From Ligustrum vulgare (taxonomy: Eukaryota > Streptophyta > Magnoliopsida > Lamiales > Oleaceae), in assembly GCA_963555705.1 (NCBI GenBank), contig OY743187.1, positions 14,522,133 to 14,586,132 of the forward strand: 64,000 nt of DNA, written 5' to 3'. Below the pieces are notes generated by a model. The model did no database searches. It was not told the origin of the DNA and worked only from the letters and a program-made list of their open reading frames with translations. Numbering within the stretch: position 1 is the stretch's first letter; each line of letters starts with the position of its first letter. Positions 9,781-19,592 of the stretch are shown here, piece after piece. The position numbers were made by a program, and so were the translations under genes.

Positions 9781-12700
9781 ATTATCTTTGTCATTATGAT
9801 CGATAATAAAATTACTAGTAGCAAGGGTTGATGAACGACGTTGAAACAAGTGACGAAACTCGTCCACAAAATTCCCACCCCATATAACTCATAACAGTCC
9901 GCAGTTTATTTTTCATATTTTTGCTAAATTGATGCAAATAAAACAAATACAGAATCGGGGAAGAAGTTTCACAAATTGACAAGGAAATTATTTTGGATAT
10001 AAGTTACTGTGAGAATTATAGACTGATTTTCAAGGATTTTGGATAGTTTTCGATTTGAGATGATAAATTAGCAGAAAGAGAGTAAGTTAATGAGTGATAA
10101 ATTTTAATGAGCGTTTTTCTAAAATATTTATAATAAATGTATTTTTCAATAATATGGTAGATGGAGTAGTGTAGGGCCTAAATAATCCCAATTGACATTA
10201 CTTGAAAGAGTAAATAACTGAATAAAATCTATCATTTTAGGTCGCTGCCTATTAAGGATCTTTTTTTTTTGTAAGATTAGACCTTGAATCATCTTTATTT
10301 GCCCGATAAGGACCTCCGTCTACTGTAATTAATTTTTTTTTTTCCGAGTAAATAGCAAAATAAGAATATATCATTTTAGGTAACTGCCTATTAAGGACCT
10401 ATTGTTTTAGGTCGCTATCTATTAAGGACCTATGATTTAATTAAGGACCTATTATTTTGAATAAATAGTCAAATAAGGACCTATCGTTTTAGTTCGTTGC
10501 CTATTTAGGACATATCATTTTTTTTTTGCAAGATCTTACCCTGAATCACTTATCATTTCAAAGTTTTGCGTTTTAATTTACTTTTAAAATATTTTCTCAT
10601 CAAATTTCATTTCCCGTTATAACTTCGTTGAACAATTCAAAAATACGTTTATGCGTTTAATAATTTTTTTCCTATTTCTAATTCAAATAATTATCTTTTA
10701 ATTCTCTGTTGGGCAATACTATTTTAGTCACTTTTGATACTTTTGATTGTTGTTAATTGATTTTTTCTCAAAAATTAACACTATTATTATCAAGTACAAA
10801 TGTGTGATTTTTTTTTAATTAGAATTTTGCTTTATTTTTCATGAAAAATAATGTTAGTCAAACAACAAAAGTTTGAAAATTCCTGTTTAAAAAAAAAAAA
10901 AAGGTTTGAAAATCCCTCGCTTTTCCACTTGGAAAATTAAACCAATTAAACACATTAAACTTCTAATTCTCTTTAATTCATTTTCTTTCCATCTAAATTT
11001 CACCATCGCTATCAAATGGAGTCATATATATTTTATAAGTCTTTTGGCTCCCTTTTCTCTTGGAATGAGTATCTGCAAAAAGCGTTAACGGCCTAACGGG
11101 TAATGTTAAACTTAAATCTTAGTTTTGTTCCCCCATATATTTTAATACTTTGTAATGGCGATTAAGATCTGTAGAAACTAGAGCCTAGAAATATTCTTGT
11201 GTTCACCCAACATAAAGAACTTCATTAAAGAGATTGCAAGATTATTGATTCAGTGTGCATTAATCATAGGACAACAAGATTTATTTCATTGAATGACAAT
11301 AATTCACAAGTATATGTCATATTTGATAAAAGTTGATCACTCGGATCAACAAGAGTTGATCCGTCGGTTGAACCAGTAACCCAATGAATCGACTCTTTGT
11401 TCGGACCGAGTTTGATAACTATGTTGTAGAATCTGCTAAGCCATCAGAGGTTCACAATGGGCACAAGTTGGATAGGCTAACAAAAAAAAGGTGGAATTGG
11501 GGGTTCATTGTGAATTCTTACATTTATTTGGAAATAGGGGTATAAACGATTTGATTTGGATGATTTTTTATAAATTTTCAAACAATATCATTTAAAGCAG
11601 TTTGACGTTTTTCCAACCCAACCTAAACCAAACAAAACAATTTTTTGCGATTTGATGCGGGGTCAAACCACGATTTTGCAAACGAAATTTATTTAGATTG
11701 AGTTGAAATAACTATTGAAATAGAATTTTGAATTAAGACATCAAAATTGTTTGATCGATTTGAACAATAGAACAAGAATATTCAAAATGTAAAAATGCAA
11801 GATCACCAAGATTTTTCGATCCAAAGACCCCGGATGTTCGATAATTCAAGAATCATCTGCATCCCCCGTTTGTTAATCCATTAAATTTGGATTTACGCTC
11901 AAATTTCACTATGCACATTAAGAAGTTCATCACATTACAATATTGATATCTAGAACACCTAAAATATCCCTAAAAGCAAATCCTTCACCATATCAAACAA
12001 TCAATCGAATTTCACCAAGAATAAACTTCATCTTCTATGTTTTACACCTATTGTAAAACCACTCTAATCACCAAGAAAAGAGATTCTCTAATCATCAAGA
12101 AAAGAGATAACAAAGGGAGAACTACAATTAGACCTCACCATAAGTCTTGTTCAAACTCTTAACCTAAAATTTTCCCACCAAAATGAGAGCAAAGAAGAGG
12201 AGAGTCCGATTCTATTATGTTGAAGAGAAAATAGGATGCCTCCACATTTTCTTGTTTCCCACCAATTCTATCTTCATCCCATGAATACAAAATGCAAGAC
12301 GTGTATATATAGAGAAGTGCCTAAGTAACATGGGTCAAAAAATCATTTTAAGCCCAATAGCTAAAAACGTGTTTTGACCCTTAAAAGTGAGTAGCACATT
12401 TCCAACAAAAATTAATTGAAATAACTCAACGACATTACGGATATATGTTATAAGATCTAACAAAATTAAAACATATATGTAAGCAACTTCTAAGATAGGT
12501 ACAAAGGCACAATCACAAACAAATGACCACAATAATATAAAAAAAAAAAAAACCTAAAAAATAACACACAAACTAGTAATCACAACATTACAAAATAGAT
12601 TTACTGATTCCAAAATAGACACAAAATAAGTAACTTCTAATACAATTCTAAAATGTTTGCCCAATGGTAGATTCCTTTGACAACGTAAATTAACAAGAAT

Positions 12701-13016
12701 TAAATCAATTTCAGGTACTACATGAATTTCATCCAATAACAGTATATACATTTATTACATGAATGTTATTCTGGTATTACATGAATTAACAGTATAGATA
12801 TTATATGAAATTCATTCAGCATTCTAAATCTATCCCTATTCCTACTCCAAAACCACCCACGATATACACAATGGTGAAGGGCTCTAAAATTTTGCAATAC
12901 TCAAGCTCAAAATAAGAAAACAAGAAGAAATACGGTTTACCCAGAACTAGAAAGTCCGGCTGTTTGGAAAACTTTCGTTCAGTTTCAGATTCATCAATCC
13001 TCGATGTTTTGCCAAA
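9781..13016. other. Intergenic, no recognised gene
   Basis: This is AT-rich non-coding sequence apart from the repeat at 10195-10560 and a possible exon at its right edge (about 12,945-13,016, minus strand; see findings). Confidence 0.5.
10195..10560. repeat. Degenerate tandem repeats
   Basis: The phrase cctattaaggacctat with ttttaggtcgctg recurs about five times with different spacing, partly broken by T-tracts. This is a decayed minisatellite-like block. It is non-coding. Confidence 0.55.
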
Positions 13017-13252
13017 TGTTAGAATAATTAGCATAATTAGTTTATTATAATTATAGTAGCTTTCCTAATTATAGCTTTCCTAGTTTAGATTGTATTATGT
13101 TTATATATAGTTTTGAGTATTATGATTAATTCAATATATTTTTCTTGACAATTCGTTTTAGGGTTGCCTCACATCTCTCTTTCTTTCTTTCTTCTTGATT
13201 AATTGGTTGAACATATATAAGAATATATATGTGTGTCATTGATTTTTCTACA
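13017..13252 (+). repeat. C1 5' LTR, 236 bp
   Basis: The LTR starts TGTTAGAATAATTAGC and ends TTTTTCTACA, directly abutting the PBS. It differs from the 3' LTR by a few substitutions and by lacking the (TA)n(TG)n expansion. Confidence 0.9.
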
Positions 13253-13652
13253 TGGTATCAGAGCAATTTGAATCAGATTGCTGTTGAAAAACGAAATAAT
13301 TGTGCAGTTTTTTCTTCCTCGCCTCAAAACCCTAAATCGTCACTGTTTTCACGATTTTCGAGACACCTACAGTAGGTATTTCGACGAACCAAGACCATAT
13401 TCTGACTCAGAAGACGTCGGCGCATCCATCGGAGCGGCGAGTGTGGTGTCATGCGCCAGTTTGAGGAGGCGCATGAGATGGTTGGCCGGACATTGCGACG
13501 ACGCGTGGAGGGGTTTCGAGAGACGCGGCTGACGGAAAAGTGATCGACTTCTCATTTTCTACCTTTCCGTGGTGTTGGTTTGAATTTATCTGCTTGTTTT
13601 ATAAACTGCTCCGCTTCACTTTGTTGGTTAGTATCGTTTTCTTTCGCTTATC

Positions 13653-14500
13653 ATGGCATCTGATGAATCTCTTCAAGCTATTAATGTGCGTTTGGATGGT
13701 AAAAATTATGCTTACTGGAGTCATGTTATGAAACACTTTCTTAAGGGTAAAAAGATGTGGGGTTATGTAAGTGGAACAATTGACAAACCGGGAACCAATT
13801 ATGCAAATTATGCAACTGTGTTAGATACCTGGGATTCAAACAATTCAAAAATTCTTACGTGGATAAATAATTCTGTTGAACATAGTATTGGTACACAGTT
13901 GGCTAAGTATGAAACAACAAATGAGGTTTGGGACCATTTACAAAAGTTGTATACTAAATCTAATTTTGCAAAACGATATCAGTTAGAGATTGACATTCGG
14001 GCATTGCAACAAAAGAATATGAGCATTCTAGATTTTTATACTGCTATGACATTAATTTGGGATGAGTTAGCTCTCACTAAACCAGCAGGATTGAAAGCAT
14101 GTGAGGATTATACTACCTATAGAGAGGAGCAATGACTAGTTCAGTTTTTTATGGCGCTTCGTAGTGATTTTGAGGGGCTCAGAGGTTCTATTTTGCATCG
14201 TACTCCCCTTCCATCTGTTGATTCAGTTGTTAGTGAACTTGTTGCTGAGGAGACACAGTTGAAATCTCTTACTAAAGATGTATCTCTTTCACATTCTGGG
14301 ACTTCTGTTTTAGTTGTACCATCTACACAGAATCGAACCAAAGGACATGTACGGGTCCCAAATGATGTTTATAGTTTTTGTAGACAAAAGGGACATTGGA
14401 AGGCTCAATATCCTAAATTGTTGAAGTCACAGCAGCAGAGTTATTACTCATCACCGCAGCAGTCTTATAGATCCAATGCTCACACAGCAGCGGTTGTTCC
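13653..14500 (+). pseudogene. C1 copia gag (N-terminal part of gag-pol), one stop, disrupted
   Basis: ATG 13,653 starts a gag with the blocks LDGKNYAYWSHVMKHFLKGK and SILDFYTAMTLIWDELALTK, characteristic of plant copia gag. An in-frame TGA at 14,133-14,135 is followed by LVQFFMALRSDFEGLRG in the same frame, so a single point change (probably CGA to TGA) made the stop. The nucleocapsid zinc knuckle is damaged (FCRQKGHWKAQYPK; two cysteines missing). At 14,500 the gene is cut by element E1. The reading frame is continuous with 34,875 onward once one copy of the GTTCC target repeat is discounted. Confidence 0.88.
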
Positions 14501-16740
14501 TGTGACGACCCGAATTCTCGACCATTCGAGTGCCACTAAAAGTGACTCATATCATATTATCGAGACTTAAATAGAAATGTAAAATTATTCAAAAGAATAA
14601 TTAGAATCCCATAATTTTATTTGTGAATAAAAATAGAACATAATTTTCTTACATAAAGTTCAACATAATTATCTCATCAATCTTAACCACTTTTGCCACT
14701 TCCATGTTGACCGCCTCGAACCTTCAATTATCTGAAAATGGTAAATATCGTGGAGTGAGATTTATAAAATCCCAGTAAGTATACCAAGCATAAATTTTCT
14801 TTTGAAAGCATATGGATCATTTTCATCATAACATAGGATAGGATCGAAATACTCATAAACATAGGGAGACACAAGAATTTTACCGAACTTAAATGGCAAG
14901 AATTCTTATGTGTAGCGCTACTAAACTCCGGTCCCCTTAGCATAATCATAAACATATCATATGGAACCCATAACAATCTTGTGAGATTGATTTCATAGCA
15001 ATGATCCAAACATTTTCATAAAAACATAAGATATACTTACTTGTCATAAAAACATACTTACTTTTCATAAAAACATACTTACTTTTCATAAAAACATAAG
15101 ATATACTTACTTGTCATAAAAACATACTTACTTTTCATAAAAACATAAGGTGTATTTACCTTTCATAAAAACATACTTACTTTTCATAAAAACATAAGAT
15201 ATACTTACTTGTCATAAAAACATACTTACTTTTCATAAAAACATAAGGTGTATTTACCTTTCATAAAAACATACTTACTTTTCATAAAAACATAAGATAT
15301 ACTTACTTGTCATAAAAACATACTTACTTTTCATAAAAACATAAGGTGTATTTACCTTTCATAAAAAACATACTTACTTTTCATAAAAACATAAGATATA
15401 CTTACTTGTCATAAAAACATACTTACTTTTCATAAAAACATAAGGTGTATTTACCTTTCATAAAAACATACTTACTTTTCATAAAAACATAAGATATACT
15501 TACTTGTCATAAAAACATACTTACTTTTCATAAAAACATAAGGTGTATTTACCTTTCATAAAAACATACTTACTTTTCATAAAAACATAAGATATACTTA
15601 CTTGTCATAAAAACATACTTACTTTTCATAAAAACATAAGGTGTATTTACCTTTCATAAAAAACATACTTACTTTTCATAAAAACATAAGATATACTTAC
15701 TTGTCATAAAAACATACTTACTTTTCATAAAAACATAAGGTGTATTTACCTTTCATAAAAAAACATACTTACTTTTCATAAAAACATAAGATATACTTAC
15801 CTTTTAAAAGATTAAAATGAAGTGTAGTAGTAAATGGACCAAAACTTTCTTGACCACCTTGAATTTCTCTTACTTGTGGATTTTGTCAAGAGATTGGAAA
15901 TAAGTGTATATGTGTAGAGTTGTGTGTAAAAGAGATGGGTTTAAATAGATGTATAAAGTTGGCATATTGTAAACATAATCATTCAATTCTATTAATTTTA
16001 ACACATCCTTTTCTTAAAGTAAAGCACCATTCATATACTTTTCCATATTTATACAAATATTATGCTCTTCATGATTACATATAATGGAGTCTTACCAACC
16101 ATTCATATACTTTTCCATATTTATACAAATATTATGCTCTTCATGATTACATATAATGGAGTCTTATCAACCATTCATATACTTTTCCATATTTATACAA
16201 ATATTATGCTCTTCATGATTACATATAATGGAATCTTATCAACCATTCATATACTTTTCCATATTTATACAAATATTATGCTCTTCATGATTACATATAA
16301 TGGAGTATATAATTCATTCATATACTTTTCCATATTTATACAAATATTATACTCTTCATGATTACATATAATGGAGTATATAATTCATTCATATACTTTT
16401 CCATATTTATTAAATTAAGATTCTCATAATTATTATATATAATGGAACCTCTCATGCTTGCATATATTTTCTTAATTTCAATAATAAAAATAATTTTTGT
16501 ATAAATAAATATTGGGATAACATTGAATTAAGTACTTGGACTTAATATACTTTAAATCAAGAGAATGGAGATATTTTTAGAAATTCGGAATTTAATTTAA
16601 AATCGAACGATCTCGATTATTTCTTGACTTGGCTATACGAATACGTCGTGGCGTTAACTTAATAAAAATGGGTGAAATAGTAGCGACACGATTTTCTATT
16701 AAAATAATTATTAATCGCGTAAAAATTCTTGGTCGCTACA
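14501..16740 (-). repeat. E1 3' LTR (LTR A), 2240 bp
   Basis: TG...CA ends are present. The LTR holds a tandem array at about 15,017-15,800 (unit near 94 bp built from ~23-bp subunits, cataaaaacatacttactttt) and a second array of a 72-bp unit at about 16,026-16,400. A polypurine tract in reverse (aacttaccccctt) directly follows at 16,741. Confidence 0.9.
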
Positions 16741-16960
16741 AACTTACCCCCTTAAAATAATTTCGTCCTCGAAATTAAACTTACTTGATCTTATGATTTC
16801 TGAACACTTAATCAGAATCTCTTCTTCTTCGTCTTATGTAGCATCATCGCTACCATATTTAACCCAACCATATTTAACCCACTGGACTTTGACTAAATGC
16901 ATCAATTTGTTTTCTTAAGACGTGAACTTTTCTATCAATAATAGACATATGTCTACTCAT
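16741..16960 (-). pseudogene. Ty3/gypsy pol C-terminus (chromodomain-like) relic in E1
   Basis: Reverse complement of this stretch matches 25,955-26,180 in E2, where SIIDRKVHVLRKQID, then (after a frameshift) VKVQWVKYG and a run EEEEEIL can be read up to the polypurine tract. The 'D-R-KV-LR' and 'VKVQW' signature is the tail of chromovirus-type gypsy pol. It shows the element family descends from an autonomous gypsy element. It is not functional. Confidence 0.66.
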
Positions 16961-17626
16961 AAATTCTTCTGAATCAAAATGAAAATTCCCAATCGTATGT
17001 GATATTTCATCATATCTTGTAGTACTCATGTAACCTGTCACTTATCATCGTATCATGTAACCTCAAATATTCGTATTAATATCTCTAAAATTTCAATAAA
17101 TCTTTACTAACATATCATACCATAATAATTTGTCATTTCTTCTTATCACCAAATATCCCAAAATAATTAAAACGATTACCTGAATATTTTCTATGTAATA
17201 TACCCAAACATGTTATTCACATATCAACATAATCATCAGTTTATCTTTCCAATATTTGTAACCCAAAATTTCTGCAAAATTCAATAAACAAATATCTCCC
17301 AAATAATTAAAATTCTTAACTCAAATATCATAACATTTCCCGTAAGGTATTCCTTTCACTTGCACAAACTTATTAATCCTGATTCAATACAGTCCTTATT
17401 TCACTTTCACGTATCCCCGTATTATTTCTATACCTTGATTATTATATCAAAATATCAGTACCCAAAATCCAAGAAAATATTCCATATCTCAAATCCCGTC
17501 ATCATCAAATCTTCCTTTTATCAAGAAAGTAAACGGCGCATAACTCTTGTTCCCTCTTTTCCATTATTCTATTCCGCGCTTTCTTGCTGGAATCAATATC
17601 ACGCGGATTTCCTCCGATCCTTAATG
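16961..17626. other. E1 internal non-coding region upstream of the NABP-like ORF
   Basis: AT-rich sequence shared with E2 25,286-25,950 in reverse. A short open stretch around 17,360-17,720 is not supported as a gene because E2 does not preserve it. Confidence 0.6.
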
Positions 17627-17637
17627 CTTTTAAATAG
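17627..17637 (+). promoter_or_regulatory. TATA-like box of the NABP-like ORF (E1)
   Basis: cttttaaatag lies about 34-44 bp before the start codon at 17,671. E2 keeps it (ctatttaaagg at 25,275-25,285 in reverse). The same TTTAAATAG core precedes the LOG ORF. Function is inferred. Confidence 0.45.
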
Positions 17638-17670
17638 TTCATGCTGGGAAGAGGTTAGATCCATCAAAAC

Positions 17671-18222
17671 ATGGATATCATTCTTACAAACATTCGCAAG
17701 TATTATTCCAGTCTTCCAATGAATGATCTGAGGAAAATTTATCGAATAAGACTCGAAAGATTGAGGTTGCTGATGGCTCATGGTGTTTCAGAAGATGTTC
17801 GCTGGTTGATCGAAGCAAAGGTTCGACTATCTGGTGAATTACCTATGACATTTCCAAAGCACATGCCTGGTTTAGGCAAAAGCACCTTCGCAAAGAAACG
17901 AAGAGCAAAAAGGCTGAATGGTTGCTACAAATGTGCTCGTTGGAACTGTGATACTCGTTGCAAAACAGTAGGATATTCTTCTACTAATCGGGATGATAAA
18001 ATCAAATTCATAAAGGGTGGACTGAGTAAGGAGTCTTTGGATGATATTCGACTGACTCTTGAGACGCACCCAAGTGGTTATGTGCAACGTGAACTTCTCT
18101 CCTTATACGCTCAGTTTAACGAGGACAAAAATCGTTATAGTCTCCAAAATATAATAGCAAAAGATCCTGTTTGCCAGTCTGTTTTACAAAATGAGGCTTC
18201 TGGCAGTTCATCAATGATATAA
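17671..18222 (+). CDS. Basic cysteine-rich protein, carlavirus/vitivirus NABP-like (E1 copy)
   Basis: This is an intact 183-residue ORF with no intron. The N-terminal third is likely helical and basic (LRKIYRIRLERLRLL, residues 20-34). At the centre, KSTFAKKRRAKRLNGCYKC (70-88) joins an arginine/lysine cluster to a small finger with Cys85, Cys88, Cys93 and Cys97. This order (G-x-S-x-A-(K/R)-rich cluster, then C-x2-C...C...C) is what I know from nucleic-acid-binding, cysteine-rich proteins of carlaviruses and vitiviruses, which bind RNA or DNA, can enter the nucleus and often suppress silencing. The C-terminal 80 residues have no match I recognise. The gene sits 379 bp before the LOG gene, same strand, antisense to the retroelement. 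A homolog lies in E2. The viral link rests on motif pattern only; a plant zinc-finger protein is the alternative. Confidence 0.6.
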   Translation: MDIILTNIRKYYSSLPMNDLRKIYRIRLERLRLLMAHGVSEDVRWLIEAKVRLSGELPMTFPKHMPGLGKSTFAKKRRAKRLNGCYKCARWNCDTRCKTVGYSSTNRDDKIKFIKGGLSKESLDDIRLTLETHPSGYVQRELLSLYAQFNEDKNRYSLQNIIAKDPVCQSVLQNEASGSSSMI

Positions 18223-18600
18223 GGTAAATCTCTTGATACACATTTAAAATATTTTGCTGTTTTCTTTCACGCGTTTTGGAAATAAAATATATTTTCCTTT
18301 CTCGAGTTTTGATAAAGCTGGAAATAAATATATTTTCCTTTCTCGAGGTTTGATAAAGCTGGAAATAAATATATTTTCCTTCCTCGAGGTTTGATAAAGC
18401 TGGAAATAAATCACCGAAAGGTGATATCTTTGGTAAAACAGTCAAAAGTTGGCCGATTTTGTCAAAAGTAAATCTTTACTTTTTCAGAATCAATCAAAAA
18501 CAGTAAGTTTTTCCGGCTTTAAATAGCCAAACATATTTCATAGTTCAGGCATCCCAAAATCACATCTTCTTCGTAAGTTTTCTCTTCTATACTATCAAAG
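18223..18600 (+). promoter_or_regulatory. Intergenic promoter region of LOG ORF (E1) with three 41-bp repeats
   Basis: Between the two ORFs a 41-bp unit (aatatattttcctttctcga... gataaagctgg) is repeated three times at about 18,280-18,403; E2 has essentially one unit. A TATA-like ctttaaatag is at 18,517-18,526, 75 bp before the LOG start codon, and is conserved in E2 (24,461-24,469 in reverse). Confidence 0.55.
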
Positions 18601-19254
18601 ATGGAAGCACCAAAACTTCGACAGATCAAAACTATTTGTGTATTTTGTGGATCAAAAGTGGGGAAAGGCTTCAGTTATCTAGAAGCGGCCGTAGATCTTG
18701 GAAAGAAACTGGGGGAAAAAGGTATCACTCTTGTGTATGGGGGTGGTAGCAGTGGTCTAATGGGTTGTGTTTCCCAATCTGCTCTTGCAGAGAAATCAAA
18801 AGTAATCGGTGTCATACCTGTCCCTTTGGTAGATGTTGCAGGAAAAACACGAGGGCATGAAGTTCAAACCTTATCCATCCATGAACGCATAACTTGTATG
18901 CTATATGGTTCTGATGCCTTTATAGCCCTGCCCGGAGGTTTTGGTACCTTAGAAGAAATCTTTAACATTACCTCGTGGGCTCAACTAGATCTCCATACTA
19001 AGCCTATTGGGCTTCTGAATGTTAACAATTTCTTTGATGACTTGTTAACCTTTCTTGATTATGCTGTGGAACATGGATTCATCTCTCCATTTTCCAGAAG
19101 GCTCCTTATTTCTGCTCCTACTATTGATGAACTACTGGATAAGCTGCAGTCATATATCTCAATACAAGATCCAGCAGGGGTTAAGATAGATTGGTCGCAA
19201 GGAAGGGGAATCAAGCGAAAATGGAGTCCGGTTAATGTAAACTTCACTTTATGA
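18601..19254 (+). CDS. LOG-family cytokinin riboside 5'-monophosphate phosphoribohydrolase (E1 copy)
   Basis: Intact 217-residue ORF without introns. LOG enzymes release active cytokinin bases from their nucleotides in the cytosol or nucleus. Diagnostic parts are present in order: CVFCGS near the N-terminus (13-18), the nucleotide-binding loop GGGSSGLMG (47-55), HERITCM (94-100, keeping the arginine of the usual HxRKxxM), and the active-site motif PGGFGTLEE (111-119). The overall length is that of plant LOGs (about 210-220 aa). Unusual points are RITCM instead of the expected RK-x-x-M, SS in the glycine loop, and a basic C-terminal tail (GRGIKRKW). Plant LOG genes normally have several introns, so an intronless copy inside a retroelement suggests capture through mRNA. 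It lies downstream of the NABP-like ORF with its own TATA-like box. LOG identity is near certain; activity is inferred. Confidence 0.92.
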   Translation: MEAPKLRQIKTICVFCGSKVGKGFSYLEAAVDLGKKLGEKGITLVYGGGSSGLMGCVSQSALAEKSKVIGVIPVPLVDVAGKTRGHEVQTLSIHERITCMLYGSDAFIALPGGFGTLEEIFNITSWAQLDLHTKPIGLLNVNNFFDDLLTFLDYAVEHGFISPFSRRLLISAPTIDELLDKLQSYISIQDPAGVKIDWSQGRGIKRKWSPVNVNFTL

Positions 19255-19592
19255 ATCTTAGAATAGGTGGGGGTAGAGTACGGAGTATTCTTACTCTCGA
19301 GACACCCCTCTAATTTCCTAGGATTTCCTTAATGTTTAAATCTTGTGTGTACCTCAAAGGTTCCAGGTGGTAGGATACGGCTACTCCGGAAACACATCTC
19401 TCAATATGAGGAATTTCCCATGTTGCTTTCTTTTGCTTTTGCGTGTTTCATGTATTTCTTTCCAGTGTGACTCTTGTGTGTTCTCCTTACGAGAAAATAA
19501 TAATATCTCTGTTATCATCTACTAAATCTCGTTTGTGATGTAAATGAATTTGCATGTCTAACCTCAATTCTCTTAGTGATTGCATACCATAC
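19255..19592 (+). other. 3' region of the E1 LOG gene
   Basis: Non-coding. It is conserved with E2 23,290-23,732 in reverse, but E2 has a partial internal duplication of the 'accacct..gaaccttt' segment. Possible poly(A) signals are the aataat/aaaataa motifs near 19,494-19,502. It ends at the E2 insertion point. Confidence 0.5.

Noticed and set aside
15017..15800. CRISPR-like repeat array
   Set aside because: Repeat units are contiguous without unique spacers, lie within plant LTRs and occur in all copies. It is a tandem satellite-like array.
16062..16361. Open frame of a repeated 24-residue peptide (MLFMITYNGV...) in LTR A, also in LTRs B, C and D
   Set aside because: It exists because the repeat unit is 72 bp, a multiple of three, with no stop in this frame. 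It lies in U3 and is antisense to LTR B and LTR C transcription, and copy number varies freely.
17360..17722. 120-residue open frame upstream of the NABP-like ORF in E1
   Set aside because: It is not preserved in E2, has low-complexity AT-driven composition, and overlaps the supported ORF in another frame.
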